Below, in pieces: positions 1 through 8,276 of a DNA stretch of 53,264 bases. Location: positions 1 through 53,264 of the forward strand of contig DATHGT010000084.1 in NCBI GenBank assembly GCA_035317605.1, in the 5' to 3' direction. Made by a program: the position numbers and the translations under genes. Source of the stretch: DATHGT01 sp035317605. GTDB lineage: Bacteria > Methylomirabilota > Methylomirabilia > Rokubacteriales > CSP1-6. Positions within the stretch are counted from its first letter, which is position 1. The number at the start of each line of letters is the position of its first letter. Below the pieces are notes generated by a model. That model was not told the DNA's origin. It searched no databases and was given only the letters and a program-made list of their open reading frames with translations.

Positions 1-360
1 TTCATCGCGAGCTGCTACTTCGGGAAGTTCGACTCGATGACGTTCGGTCCGCAGACGCCGTTCCTCGATCCCGACAACTTCCTGTACGGCATGCACTACC
101 CGGGCGAGCAGAAGAACCAGAGCCACGTCGACGATCCGATCGTCACCGACATGCTCATCCGCCAGCGGCGCATCTTCGACGTGGCCAAGCGCCGCGAGGT
201 CATCCACGAGCTGCAGCGGTACCTGGCCCGCCAGCAGTACTACGTCCAGCTGCCGTCGGGCACGTACGTCGCCGTGTGGGACGGTGCGCTCAAGAACTAC
301 GGTCCGAACCTGGGCTACGACTACGGCGGCCGGCTCATGGCCGCCTGGCTCGATCGCTGA
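1..360 (+). CDS. ABC transporter substrate-binding protein, family 5, C-terminal part (5' truncated)
   Basis: The reading frame is open from the first base, so the gene starts outside the window; 119 residues are visible before the stop. The fragment has the end of an SBP_bac_5 (dipeptide/oligopeptide/nickel) binding protein: a DPDNFLY segment, then a helix with RRREVIHELQRYLARQQYYV-like spacing where these proteins close the C-terminal lobe, then VAVWDGALKNYGPN. The protein would sit in the periplasm and deliver a peptide-like or other small ligand to a Dpp/Opp-type importer. A full importer of the same class lies at 46623-52116, but nothing links the two. The next gene is convergent and begins 15 bases later. 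Family assignment is fairly secure; the ligand is unknown. Confidence 0.75.
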   Translation, partial: FIASCYFGKFDSMTFGPQTPFLDPDNFLYGMHYPGEQKNQSHVDDPIVTDMLIRQRRIFDVAKRREVIHELQRYLARQQYYVQLPSGTYVAVWDGALKNYGPNLGYDYGGRLMAAWLDR

Positions 361-375
361 GACGAGCCGATCGGG

Positions 376-1341
376 CTACTTCACGAGGCCGGCCTTCCTG
401 GCGACGTCCTCCAGGACGCGGTACTCCTCGCGGATTTCGGCGAGGACCTTGTCGGGCGGGGCGTACTCTTGGATCACGCCGAGCGGGGCGAGCCGCGCGG
501 CGATGGCGGGGTCCTTCACGACCTTCTCGATCGCGGGCAGCAGCACCTTCGTGACCTCGGCGGGCAGGCCCGCGGGGGCGTAGAACGCGAACCAGATGCC
601 CGGGAGGCCTTGACGATAGCCGAGCTCGGTCAGCGTGGGGATCTCGGGGAACGCGGGGGTCTTGCTCGACACGGCGAGACCGCGCATGGCGCCGCTCTTG
701 AGGTGACCGCTGGTGGCGCCCACCGACAGCGCGGCCACCTCCACGTGGCCGCCCAAGAGCGCCGTGATGGCGGGAGCGCCTCCCTTGAACGGGATCGGCG
801 TCATCCCGGCTCCGGTGAGTGAGTTGACGACCTCGATGCTGAAGTGTCCGACCGATCCCGTGCCCACCGTGGCGGCCCGGACCTTGCCCGGATTCTTCTT
901 CGCGAACTCGACCATCTCACCAAGGTTCTTCCAGGGCGCGTCACCGCGCACGGTGAGGATCAGCGGAGTGCGGGACGCCAGCCCGAGCGGCGCCAGATCC
1001 TTCAGCGGATCGTAGGTGACCAGGTCCGGATTGAGGATGCGTCCGGAGACGAGGGCCGCGTTGGGGGCGATCAGGATCGTGTAGCCGTCCTTCTTGGCCT
1101 TCACCACGCTATCGGTGCCGATCGCCATCCCCGCTCCCGGACGATTCATCGGCACCACGGGGACCTTCAGCAGCTTGGCCAGCTCGTCCGCCATGGCCCG
1201 GCCGGCGACGTCGGCCGCGTCACCGGGCGAGAGCGGAATGACGAGCGTGATGGTCCCGCTCGGATAGCTCTGGGCGGAGAGGGGGAGCGCTGCGGCGAGC
1301 ACGGTCAAGACGCCGACGAGCAGACCGAGCGTGCGTGGCAT
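376..1341 (-). CDS. Bug/TctC-family tripartite tricarboxylate transporter substrate-binding protein
   Basis: A 321-residue periplasmic binding protein of the Bug/TctC family, which bind carboxylates or related small molecules for tripartite tricarboxylate transporters. The start at 1341 is chosen because AAGGAGGG lies just upstream; a longer frame to 1380 has no ribosome site. Residues 1-24 are a Sec signal peptide ending in PLSA. The family pattern follows: TLVIPLSPGDAADVAGRAMA near the N terminus (the ligand loop), NRPGAGMAIGTDSV, and a middle segment FKGGAPAITALLGGHVE. No TctA or TctB membrane subunits are present, so this is an orphan binding protein, as is common for the family. It follows the LysR gene by 35 bases and is probably co-transcribed with it. 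Confidence 0.88.
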   Translation of the reverse strand: MPRTLGLLVGVLTVLAAALPLSAQSYPSGTITLVIPLSPGDAADVAGRAMADELAKLLKVPVVPMNRPGAGMAIGTDSVVKAKKDGYTILIAPNAALVSGRILNPDLVTYDPLKDLAPLGLASRTPLILTVRGDAPWKNLGEMVEFAKKNPGKVRAATVGTGSVGHFSIEVVNSLTGAGMTPIPFKGGAPAITALLGGHVEVAALSVGATSGHLKSGAMRGLAVSSKTPAFPEIPTLTELGYRQGLPGIWFAFYAPAGLPAEVTKVLLPAIEKVVKDPAIAARLAPLGVIQEYAPPDKVLAEIREEYRVLEDVARKAGLVK

Positions 1342-1376
1342 CGTTTGACCCTCCTTGTGGCGATGCATTGGGACCA

Positions 1377-2276
1377 TCACGTGAGCGGCGCGCGGGCGGT
1401 TCCGTGGAGCGCGTCGAGGAAGGCGCTCAGCGCGGGCGTCCGCGGTTTGTCTTTTCGGAGGATGATGCCGCGCTGGTGGACGAGGCGGGGGACCAGGCGC
1501 AGTGCCACCAGGCGGCCGGCGCGGGCGTCGGCGCGGACCGCGAACCAGGAGCCGAGCGAGAGGCCGAGGCCGGCGCCCACGAGCTGCTTGATGGCCTCGG
1601 TGTTGCCCAGCTCCATCGCGTGGGCCGGTGACACGCCGGCCCGGTGGAACCAGCCTTCCACGACGCGGCGCTGGGTGCTGCCCTGCTCGAACAGGATCAA
1701 CGGCTCGCGGGCCAGCTCGGCCGCACCGATCGTTCGTCGCCGCCGCCAGGGGAGCTCGGGCGGGGCGATGGCCACCAGCTCGTCGCGGTAGAACGGGAGC
1801 ACGGTCAGCTCGCGATCGCGCACGGGCAGGCTCACGAGGCCCACGTCGAGGGTGTTGGCCACCACCGACCGCGCGATGTCCGGCGCGTTGCCGGTCACCA
1901 CCACCAGCTCGACCTCGGGATGGCGGGCGCGGATGCGGCGGAGCACCCGCGGCAGCAGGTAGATGCTGATCGACGCGCTGGTGCCGATGCGGACGCGTCC
2001 GGCCACGAGGCCGCGCAGTCGCTGGACCATGGCCACGCCGGCTTCCAGCTCACCGATGGCGCGGGCGGCGTGGGCCAGCAACACCTCGCCCGCGCGGGTG
2101 GGGAAGGCGCGCTTGCCCAGGCGGTCGAGGAGCGGCAGCCCGAGGCCCTGCTCGAGCTGACGGACGTGCATGCTCACCGCCGGCTGGGTGAGGCGCAGCT
2201 CGGCCGCCGCGCGCGAGAAGCTGCCGTGGCGCGCCACCGCCTCCAGCGTCTTCACGTGGGCGAGCTGAAGATCCAC
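1377..2276 (-). CDS. LysR-family transcriptional regulator
   Basis: A 299-residue LysR-type regulator. The start is taken as GTG at 2276, giving VDLQLAHVKTLEAVARHGSF, the normal LysR N terminus; the frame runs on to 2483 but that extension has no family sequence and would cover the intergenic region. Residues 1-60 form the winged helix-turn-helix (SFSRAAAELRLTQPAVSMHV), followed by the linker helix and the effector-binding domain (GRVRIGTSASISIYLLPRVL and onward). LysR proteins bind as tetramers and respond to a small co-inducer. The TctC-type gene is directly downstream on the same strand, so the regulator may control uptake or use of the ligand of that protein; the effector is unknown. Confidence 0.88.
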   Translation of the reverse strand: MDLQLAHVKTLEAVARHGSFSRAAAELRLTQPAVSMHVRQLEQGLGLPLLDRLGKRAFPTRAGEVLLAHAARAIGELEAGVAMVQRLRGLVAGRVRIGTSASISIYLLPRVLRRIRARHPEVELVVVTGNAPDIARSVVANTLDVGLVSLPVRDRELTVLPFYRDELVAIAPPELPWRRRRTIGAAELAREPLILFEQGSTQRRVVEGWFHRAGVSPAHAMELGNTEAIKQLVGAGLGLSLGSWFAVRADARAGRLVALRLVPRLVHQRGIILRKDKPRTPALSAFLDALHGTARAPLT

Positions 2277-2390
2277 GGTTGCAAACTCTAGCTGATGGTC
2301 TGGATAACGACAATTGATTTCCCTGATGCCCCAGCCGCCCGCATCATGAGGGTGAGCCCGCACGTCCCCGCTGACGAGGGAGGGACCGCC

Positions 2391-2648
2391 ATGGAAGTGA
2401 ACGTATACGCTCTGGAGACGCTGGTCCGGGACAAGCTCGACGAGGCTCGCGCGATCACGGCGCGCCGTGCCCTCGTCATGCACTCCCGTCCGGCGCGCGC
2501 GCCACTGCGGGAGCGGGTCGGCGCCGCGCTCATCGCGCTCGGCGAGCGCCTGGGCGGCGGCGTGGCCTCACGAGCGGGCGCTCCACCGCGGCCCGAGGCG
2601 CTGGCCCCGCCGCGCTCGTGCGCCACGCCGAGCGCCAGCCATGGCTGA
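2391..2648 (+). CDS. Small hypothetical protein
   Basis: An 85-residue protein beginning MEVNVYALETLVRDKLDEAR. The ATG at 2391 is preceded by GAGGGAGGG at good spacing. The N-terminal half looks like an amphipathic helix (residues 5-25) followed by an Arg-rich stretch and a short hydrophobic helix (GAALIALGERLGGG, about residues 48-61). The tail is rich in Ala and Pro and has low complexity. The frame ends 8 bases inside the following acetyltransferase gene, which suggests translational coupling. Function is unknown; the good ribosome site and the overlap are the main reasons to believe it is translated. Confidence 0.55.
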   Translation: MEVNVYALETLVRDKLDEARAITARRALVMHSRPARAPLRERVGAALIALGERLGGGVASRAGAPPRPEALAPPRSCATPSASHG

Positions 2649-3162
2649 GGCCGGCATCGTCGAACGGGGCACGGTCACGCTGCGTCGCGCGCGCGCCGCC
2701 GACAACGAGCAGATCGCGGCGATCTGGAACGACGCGATCGAAGCATCGAACGTGACCACCGACACCGAGCCGCGTACGCCGGAAGCCCAGCGCGCCTGGC
2801 TCGCGCGCCACGGTGACGACCACCCCGCGATCGTCGCCACCGAGGGAGACGAGGTGCTCGCCTACGGCAGCCTCTCCCCCTATCGTGACAAGCCCGCGTT
2901 CCGCGCGACCGTCGAGGATTCCGTGTACGTCAAGGCCGGCCGGCGCGGCGCCGGCCTCGGCTCGCTCGTCCTCGCCGACCTGCTCCGCCTCGCCCGCGAG
3001 CGCGGCCACCACGCCGTGATGGCCCGCATCATCGCCGACAACGAGGCCTCCCGCCGCCTCCACGCCCGCCTCGGCTTCACGCTCGTCGGCACCGAACGCG
3101 CGACCGCCTTCAAACACGGCCGCTGGCACGACGTCGCCATCATGCAGAGTCTCTTGGACTGA
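2641..3162 (+). CDS. GNAT N-acetyltransferase, phosphinothricin acetyltransferase (PAT)-like
   Basis: A 173-residue GNAT enzyme expected to move an acetyl group from acetyl-CoA to an amine. The sequence follows the PAT/Bar subgroup: VTLRRARAADNEQIAAIWNDAI at the N terminus, a TDTEPRTPEAQRAWL helix, VEDSVYVKAGRRGAGLGSLV containing the acetyl-CoA pyrophosphate loop (R-R-G-A-G-L-G, about residues 98-106), IIADNEASRRLHARLGF, and a C-terminal HGRWHDVAIMQ strand. PAT relatives often acetylate methionine sulfone or sulfoximine rather than the herbicide, so the true substrate cannot be told. The start overlaps the preceding small ORF by 8 bases. Confidence 0.85.
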   Translation: MAEAGIVERGTVTLRRARAADNEQIAAIWNDAIEASNVTTDTEPRTPEAQRAWLARHGDDHPAIVATEGDEVLAYGSLSPYRDKPAFRATVEDSVYVKAGRRGAGLGSLVLADLLRLARERGHHAVMARIIADNEASRRLHARLGFTLVGTERATAFKHGRWHDVAIMQSLLD

Positions 3163-3212
3163 CTGACCGAATCCCAAGACGTCAAAGCGGAGTCGTACGC
3201 TCGTTCGCGGGC

Positions 3213-3280
3213 GCGATCGAGCCTCAGCTCGATCGCTACGCAAACAGGGGGGTTTGGGGGGTGCGTCTCGCACCCCCCAA
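3213..3280 (-). repeat. Composite palindromic element, copy C (reverse orientation)
   Basis: This intergenic element has two parts. At 3254-3280 there is a perfect inverted repeat with 12-bp arms (TTGGGGGGTGCG and its complement) around a 3-base loop, flanked by a further G6 run at 3247-3252. At 3213-3236 there is a perfect 10-bp hairpin (GCGATCGAGC, loop CTCA). Read on the minus strand the order is G6, C6, AAA, C6, ten bases, hairpin. This is the same architecture as the element at 9457-9528, and its first half matches the in-frame copy at 5662-5700. It lies between the acetyltransferase gene and the dehydrogenase operon and could also act as a terminator for the former. Confidence 0.7.
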
Positions 3281-3312
3281 CTCGAGAGTACAATTCGAAG
3301 AGACTACTCGAC

Positions 3313-4446
3313 ATGCCGAGGACGCGTCTCGAGCCCCGCTTCCAGGTCGAATACCTGTCGATTCTCGACAGCGAGGGCAACCTCGACGCGGCCCTCGAGC
3401 CCGACCTGCCGGACGCCGACCTCAAGCGGCTCTATCACTGGATGGTGCTGGCCCGCCGCCTCGACGAGCGGATGGTGCGGCTCCAGCGGCAGGGGCGCAT
3501 CGGCACCTTCGCGCCGATCAAGGGGCAGGAAGCGTCCCAGCTCGGCACCGTCGCCTGCCTGAGCCCGACGGACTGGATGGTGCCGTCCTTTCGCGAGACC
3601 GCCGCCATGATCTGGCGCGGGTGGCCGATCGAGAAGCTCCTGCTCTTCTTCTCCGGCCACCTCGAGGGCGGACAACCCGCGCCCGATCAGCACGACCTGC
3701 CGATCACGATTCCCGTGGCCACCCAGATTCCCCACGCGGTCGGCCTCGCCTATGCCGCGCAGTATCGCGGCGACGACGCGGTGGTCATGACGTACTTCGG
3801 CGACGGCGCGACGTCCGAGGGCGACTTCCACGAGGCCCTGAACTTCGCGGGCGTCTGGCACGTGCCCGTGGTGTTCGTCTGCCAGAACAACCAGTGGGCG
3901 ATCTCGGTCCCCCTCAAGAAGCAGACGCACTCGCGCACGATCGCCGAGAAGGCCCACGCCTATGGGTTTCCCGGCATCCAGGTCGACGGCAACGACGTGC
4001 TGGCCGTCTACGCCGCGGCCCGCGAGGCGGTGGAGCGCGCGCGCCGCGGCGATGGTCCCACCCTGATCGAGTGCGTGACCTACCGCCTGGGCGTCCACAC
4101 CACGGCCGACGATCCCACCAAATACCGCTCGGCGGAAGAAGTCGCCGAGTGGGAGCGCAAGGATCCGCTGACCCGGTTCACCGCCTACCTCCAGAAGCGC
4201 AACCTGCTGGAGGAGGGACTGGAAGACCGCGTCGACGCCGAGATCGCCGAGGCCGTCGCCCGCTTCGAGGCCCTGCCCCCCGCGGACGCGCTCACCATGT
4301 TCGACCACGTGTACGCCGAGCTGCCGCCGCATCTGCGGGCTCAGCGCGAATCGCTGGCCCAGCGCCTGCGCGACGGCGCGCCCGCGGGCGAGGAGACGCG
4401 TCCGGCGTCCCCGCCCATGCGCGGCCAGCGCACGACTGACCGGTAG
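3313..4446 (+). CDS. pdhA: 2-oxoacid (pyruvate-type) dehydrogenase E1 component, alpha subunit
   Basis: A 377-residue E1alpha subunit of a heterotetrameric 2-oxoacid dehydrogenase, which uses thiamine diphosphate to decarboxylate a 2-oxoacid and reductively acylate the lipoyl group of E2. The ThDP/Mg motif is clear: GDGATSEGDFHEALNFAG at residues 163-180, followed by CQNNQWAIS. The conserved His region (VATQIPHAVG, His141) and the FAPIKGQEASQLG helix are in place. The sequence matches the Gram-positive/mitochondrial-type E1alpha better than AceE. Pyruvate is the likeliest substrate, but branched-chain 2-oxoacids or acetoin cannot be ruled out. It is the first gene of a tightly spaced E1alpha-E1beta-E2-E3 operon; the next gene begins 4 bases after its stop. 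Confidence 0.9.
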   Translation: MPRTRLEPRFQVEYLSILDSEGNLDAALEPDLPDADLKRLYHWMVLARRLDERMVRLQRQGRIGTFAPIKGQEASQLGTVACLSPTDWMVPSFRETAAMIWRGWPIEKLLLFFSGHLEGGQPAPDQHDLPITIPVATQIPHAVGLAYAAQYRGDDAVVMTYFGDGATSEGDFHEALNFAGVWHVPVVFVCQNNQWAISVPLKKQTHSRTIAEKAHAYGFPGIQVDGNDVLAVYAAAREAVERARRGDGPTLIECVTYRLGVHTTADDPTKYRSAEEVAEWERKDPLTRFTAYLQKRNLLEEGLEDRVDAEIAEAVARFEALPPADALTMFDHVYAELPPHLRAQRESLAQRLRDGAPAGEETRPASPPMRGQRTTDR

Positions 4447-4450
4447 CGCC

Positions 4451-5431
4451 ATGCCGAGCCTCAACATGGTCAAGGCGTTGAACCTGGCCCTCCGTCAGGA
4501 GATGGAGCGGGATGCCGACGTCCTGGTCATCGGCGAGGACGTGGGAGTCGATGGCGGCGTGTTCCGAGTGACCGAGGATCTTCACCGGACGTTCGGTGGC
4601 CGTCGCGTCATCGACAGTCCGCTGGCCGAAGCGGCGATCGTCGGGACCTCGATCGGCATGGCGCTCTACGGGCTCCGGCCGGTGTGCGAGATCCAGTTCT
4701 CCGGTTTCGCCTTCCAGTGCTTCCACCAGTTCGAGAACCACGCCGCCCGCTATCGCATGCGCACCCAGGGCCGCTTCCACGTCCCCCTCGTCGTCCGGAT
4801 GCCGTTCGGCGGCGGCGTACGCGCGCTCGAGCATCATTCCGAGTCGGAAGAACAGTTCTACGCCCACGTGCCCGGGTTGAAGATGGTGATTCCCTCCGGG
4901 CCCCGCAACGCGCGGGCGCTGCTGCTGAGCGCCATCCGCGATCCCGACCCCGTGATCTTCTTCGAGCACAAGGCGCTCTACCACGCCTCACGTGAGGAGG
5001 TCCCCGAGGAGCCGGAGACGCTGCCGCTCGGCCAGGCGCAGGTCGTCCGTGAGGGCAGCGCGATCACCCTGATCGCGTACGGGGCGATGCTGCGGGTGGC
5101 CCAGGAGGCGGCCGAGACGCTCGCCCGCGACGATCGGGTGGAGGCCGAGGTCATCGACCTGCTCACGATCTCGCCGCTCGACCGCGAGACCATCGTCGGC
5201 TCCGTGACCAAGACCGGGCGCGCCGTCATCGTTCATGAGGCGCCGCGGAGCTTCGGGGCCGGCGCCGAGATCGCGGCCAGCATCATGGAGGGCGCCTTTC
5301 TGTCGCTGGAAGCGCCGATCCGTCGGGTCGCGGCCTACGACGTGCCGTTCGTCGGCTTCGCCCGCGAGCGCGTCAACGTCCCCGATGCCGCCCGCGTGCT
5401 GGCCGCCGCCCGCGAGACCCTCTCCTACTGA
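4451..5431 (+). CDS. pdhB: 2-oxoacid (pyruvate-type) dehydrogenase E1 component, beta subunit
   Basis: A 326-residue E1beta subunit that pairs with the upstream E1alpha. Visible family features are the N-terminal NLALRQEMERDADVLVIGEDVG, the SPLAEAAIVGTSIGMALYGLRP helix that contacts the thiamine ring, the active-site His region ALEHHSESEEQFYAHVPGLK, and the transketolase C-terminal domain with SAITLIAYGAML and AVIVHEAPRSFGAGAEIAA. Length is normal for the family. The stop codon shares one base with the ATG of the E2 gene (TGATG), so translation of the two is probably coupled. Confidence 0.92.
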   Translation: MPSLNMVKALNLALRQEMERDADVLVIGEDVGVDGGVFRVTEDLHRTFGGRRVIDSPLAEAAIVGTSIGMALYGLRPVCEIQFSGFAFQCFHQFENHAARYRMRTQGRFHVPLVVRMPFGGGVRALEHHSESEEQFYAHVPGLKMVIPSGPRNARALLLSAIRDPDPVIFFEHKALYHASREEVPEEPETLPLGQAQVVREGSAITLIAYGAMLRVAQEAAETLARDDRVEAEVIDLLTISPLDRETIVGSVTKTGRAVIVHEAPRSFGAGAEIAASIMEGAFLSLEAPIRRVAAYDVPFVGFARERVNVPDAARVLAAARETLSY

Positions 5432-6891
5432 TGCCGCGTCCGTTTGTGCTGCCCGATCTCGGTGAGGGGCTGGTGGAGGCCGAGATCGTTCGCGTGCTCG
5501 TGAAGGAGGGCGAGGTGGTGAGCGAGGACGCGCCGCTGCTGGAGGTCGAGACCGACAAGGCCCAGGTCGAGATTCCCTCACCGATGAGCGGTCGCGTCGA
5601 GAAGATTCACGTCGCCCCGCACCAAACGGTGAGGGTGGGCGAGGTCCTGGTGACTTTTGAAGATGGGGGGCCCCTGGCGGCTCCCCCCATACCCCCCCAA
5701 CGCGTTCCAGCTTCTCCCCAAGCGTCCGAACGCGTCTCAGCTTCTCCCCAGGTTCCCGAACGCGTCTCGGCTTCTCCCCAAGCGTCCGAACGCGTCTCAG
5801 GTTCTCCCCAAGCCCCGCAAGGGGTGTCGGCTTCTCCCCAACCTCCGCAGCGCGTGTCGCGGCCCGGGGAGGCCGGGGCGGTGCTTGAATCGTCGGAACA
5901 GCGGACGACCGCGCCGGTCGAGTCGTCGAAAGCCGTCGGGCCCGTTCCCGCGACTCCAGCCACCCGGCGGCTCGCGCGTGAGCTCGGCGTGGATCTGCGG
6001 TCCGTGCGCGGCAGCGGCAGTGGGGGGCGTGTCACCGACGACGACGTGCGCGCGGCGACCGCGCGACCGGCCACGACGGACGACACTCCTGCGTCCGCCC
6101 CCACGCCGACGTCCGCGCCGCGCGTGGCCGGCAAACCGCTGGCCCGCGTCGGTCTCGAGCCACCGCCGCTGCCGAACTTCGAGCAGTGGGGACCGGTCGA
6201 GCGGCAGCCGCTCTCGCACCTGCGCCGGACCATCGCCGAGCGCATGGCGCTGTCCGCCGCGCTGATCCCCCACGTCACGCACTTCGACCGCGCCGACATC
6301 ACCGAGCTGGACGCGCTCATCCGGCGCAATCTGGACGCCGCCCGCGAGCGCGGGGTGACGCTGACGCTCAGCAGCTTCCTGCTCCGCGCGGCGGCCCTGG
6401 CCCTGCGCGATCATCCGCACTTCAACGCGAGCCTCGACCCGGCGGCGGGGGAGCTGATCGTCAAGCGCTACCATCACCTCGGGGTGGCCGTGGCGACCGA
6501 CCGGGGGTTGATCGTGCCCGTGATCCGCGACGTCGATCGCAAGCCCGTGCTGGAGCTGGCGCGGGAGCTGGCCGCTCTCGCCCAGCGAGTGCGCGAGGGC
6601 AAGGCCACCCTCGACGACCTGCGCGGCGGCACCTTCACGATCACCAACCTCGGCGCGCTCGGCGGCACCGGCGCGATCCCGATCATCAACTACCCGGAGG
6701 TGGCGATCCTCGGGGTCGCGCGCGCGCGCGAGGAGGCGGTGGTCCGCGACGGGCAGATCGTGGCGCGGCTGATGCTGCCGCTCTCGTTCACGTTCGACCA
6801 TCGCGTGGCCGACGGCGCCGACGGCGCCCGCTTCGCCGCCGACATCATCCGCCGCCTCGAGCATCCGGAGCAGCTTCTCCTGGATTTGTAG
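5431..6891 (+). CDS. pdhC: Dihydrolipoyllysine-residue acyltransferase (E2) of the 2-oxoacid dehydrogenase complex
   Basis: A 486-residue E2 core protein that carries the acyl group on a lipoyl-lysine and passes it to CoA. Domain order: one lipoyl domain at about residues 1-75 with ETDKAQVEIPSP (lipoylated Lys near 43); a long Pro/Ala/Ser/Gln-rich linker at about 78-165; a peripheral subunit-binding domain near 170-212 (ATRRLARELGVDLRSVRGSG); a second linker; and the catalytic domain from about 250 with the active-site FDHRVADGADGARF near the C terminus. The linker is odd. It starts with an in-frame G6/C6 palindromic element (5662-5700) and continues as five 30-bp tandem repeats (5701-5850) that encode near-identical decapeptides of the type RVSASPQASE. 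The E3 gene begins two bases after the stop. Confidence 0.93.
   Translation: MPRPFVLPDLGEGLVEAEIVRVLVKEGEVVSEDAPLLEVETDKAQVEIPSPMSGRVEKIHVAPHQTVRVGEVLVTFEDGGPLAAPPIPPQRVPASPQASERVSASPQVPERVSASPQASERVSGSPQAPQGVSASPQPPQRVSRPGEAGAVLESSEQRTTAPVESSKAVGPVPATPATRRLARELGVDLRSVRGSGSGGRVTDDDVRAATARPATTDDTPASAPTPTSAPRVAGKPLARVGLEPPPLPNFEQWGPVERQPLSHLRRTIAERMALSAALIPHVTHFDRADITELDALIRRNLDAARERGVTLTLSSFLLRAAALALRDHPHFNASLDPAAGELIVKRYHHLGVAVATDRGLIVPVIRDVDRKPVLELARELAALAQRVREGKATLDDLRGGTFTITNLGALGGTGAIPIINYPEVAILGVARAREEAVVRDGQIVARLMLPLSFTFDHRVADGADGARFAADIIRRLEHPEQLLLDL
5662..5700 (+). repeat. Palindromic element, copy B, in frame inside the E2 gene
   Basis: An 8-bp perfect inverted repeat, ATGGGGGG at 5663-5670 and CCCCCCAT at 5683-5690, is followed by A and a run of seven C. 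Aligned with the intergenic element at 9457, most positions agree: GATGGGGGGCC, a short GC-rich loop, C6, a 2-3 base spacer, C6-7, then a GACGC/AACGC motif. Here it lies in the linker between the lipoyl domain and the subunit-binding domain and is translated as GGPLAAPPIPPQ, a flexible Pro-rich stretch that a linker tolerates. Confidence 0.65.
5701..5850 (+). repeat. Five tandem 30-bp repeats in the E2 linker
   Basis: Five consecutive 30-base units begin at 5701, 5731, 5761, 5791 and 5821. Each starts with CGCGT or GGGGT, contains CTTCTCCCCA or GTTCTCCCCA, and ends with a Pro or Ser codon followed by GAA, CAA or CAG. Units 1-3 differ at only a few positions and units 4-5 are more diverged. 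The unit is ten codons, so copy-number change keeps the frame. The encoded decapeptides (RVSASPQASE-type) lengthen the swinging-arm linker. There are no spacers, so this is not a CRISPR array. Confidence 0.9.
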
Positions 6892-6893
6892 CC

Positions 6894-8276
6894 ATGGTGA
6901 TGGGCGATCTCGGGCGCGACGTGGACGTGGTAGTCGTGGGCGGCGGCCCCGGCGGGTACTCGGCGGCGTTCCGGTGCGCGGAGCTGGGCCTCGAGACCGT
7001 CATCGTCGACGGGGATCATCGCCTGGGCGGCGCGTGTCTCTACGAAGGCTGCATCCCGTCGAAGGCGCTGCTCCACGTGGCGGCGCTGATCGGCGACGCC
7101 GAGCGCGCGCGCGAGATCGGTGTCGACTTCGGCGAGCCGCGGGTCTCGCTCGACGCGCTCGCCAAGTGGAAGTCGGAGCGCGTGATCGGCCGGCTCGCGC
7201 GGGGGCTCGCGTCGGTGGCGAAGAGCAAGGGCGTCGACGTCATCGGCGGCCGCGCGGTCTTCGAGGGATCGCGCGAGCTGCGCGTCGAAGCCGACGAGCC
7301 GCAGCGGCTGCGCTTCACCCACGGCATCATCGCGACCGGCTCTCGTCCGAGCCGGCTTCCCGGCGTCGCCATCGAGAGCGATCGCGTGATGGACTCCGCG
7401 GCGGCGCTGGCGCTGGTCGACGTCCCGGAGCGATTGCTGGTGGTCGGCGGCGGCTACATCGGGCTCGAGCTGGGGCAGGTCTACGCCGCACTCGGTAGCC
7501 GCGTCACGCTGGTCGAGATGACGGACGGGCTCTTGCCGGGCGTCGATCGCGATCTCGTCCAGCCCCTGGCCCGCCGCTGCGACAAGCTGTTCGCGAAGAT
7601 CCACCTGGGCACACGTCTGGAAAGCCTGCGCGCGCTCGATGGCGGGATCGAGGCGCGCTACGGCGGCGGCCTCGACGTGTTCGATCGCGTGCTGGTCGCG
7701 GTGGGGCGTCGCGCCGCCAGCGACGGCCTCGGTCTCGAGCGCACCGGCGTCCACGTCGACCAGCGCGGAGTGATCGCGGTCGACGAGCGTCTGCGGACGG
7801 CGGATCCGCATCTCTACGCCGTGGGCGACGTCACCGGCGAGCCCATGCTGGCCCACCGAGCGATGCGACAGGGCAAGGTCGTGGCCGAGGTCATCGCCGG
7901 CCGGCCCGCCGCGTTCGACAACGTGGCCGTCCCCGCGGTCGTCTTCACCGACCCGGAAGTGGCGTGGTGCGGACTGACCGAGAGCGAGGCCCAGCGTTCG
8001 GGCCGCGCGGTGAAAGTCGCGCGAGTTCAATGGGCGGCGTCGGGTCGCGCGGCCACGCTGAGCCGCTCCGACGGGCTCACCAAGCTCGTGGCCGACGCGG
8101 AGTCGGGTCGGGTGCTGGGCGTCGGCATCGTCGGTCCCGGCGCGGGCGAGCTGATCGCCGAAGGCGCGCTCGCCGTCGAGACCGCCGTGACCGCGGAGGA
8201 CGTCGCCGCCACGATCCATACGCATCCCACGCTCTCCGAGACCCTGATGGAGGCCGCTGAGGCGCTGCTCAGGTAG
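6894..8276 (+). CDS. lpdA: Dihydrolipoamide dehydrogenase (E3)
   Basis: A 460-residue FAD-dependent disulfide oxidoreductase that reoxidises the dihydrolipoyl group of E2 and reduces NAD+. Features: the FAD-binding VVVVGGGPGGYSAAFRCAEL at the N terminus; the redox-active disulfide GGACLYEGCIPSKALL; the NAD-binding LLVVGGGYIGLELGQVYAAL; the second FAD motif LYAVGDVTGEPMLAHRA; and the C-terminal active-site HTHPTLSETLMEAAEALL. The start at 6894 is three bases past the E2 stop; a second in-frame Met lies two codons on. It completes the complex and ends in an 8-base convergent overlap with the next gene. Confidence 0.93.
   Translation: MVMGDLGRDVDVVVVGGGPGGYSAAFRCAELGLETVIVDGDHRLGGACLYEGCIPSKALLHVAALIGDAERAREIGVDFGEPRVSLDALAKWKSERVIGRLARGLASVAKSKGVDVIGGRAVFEGSRELRVEADEPQRLRFTHGIIATGSRPSRLPGVAIESDRVMDSAAALALVDVPERLLVVGGGYIGLELGQVYAALGSRVTLVEMTDGLLPGVDRDLVQPLARRCDKLFAKIHLGTRLESLRALDGGIEARYGGGLDVFDRVLVAVGRRAASDGLGLERTGVHVDQRGVIAVDERLRTADPHLYAVGDVTGEPMLAHRAMRQGKVVAEVIAGRPAAFDNVAVPAVVFTDPEVAWCGLTESEAQRSGRAVKVARVQWAASGRAATLSRSDGLTKLVADAESGRVLGVGIVGPGAGELIAEGALAVETAVTAEDVAATIHTHPTLSETLMEAAEALLR

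Noticed and set aside
2277..2483. N-terminal extension of the LysR protein to 2483
   Set aside because: The extra 69 residues show no LysR similarity, and the family N terminus begins at the GTG at 2276.
5701..5850. Possible CRISPR array
   Set aside because: The 30-bp units are directly adjacent with no spacers, lie inside a coding frame and encode a protein linker; there are no cas genes.
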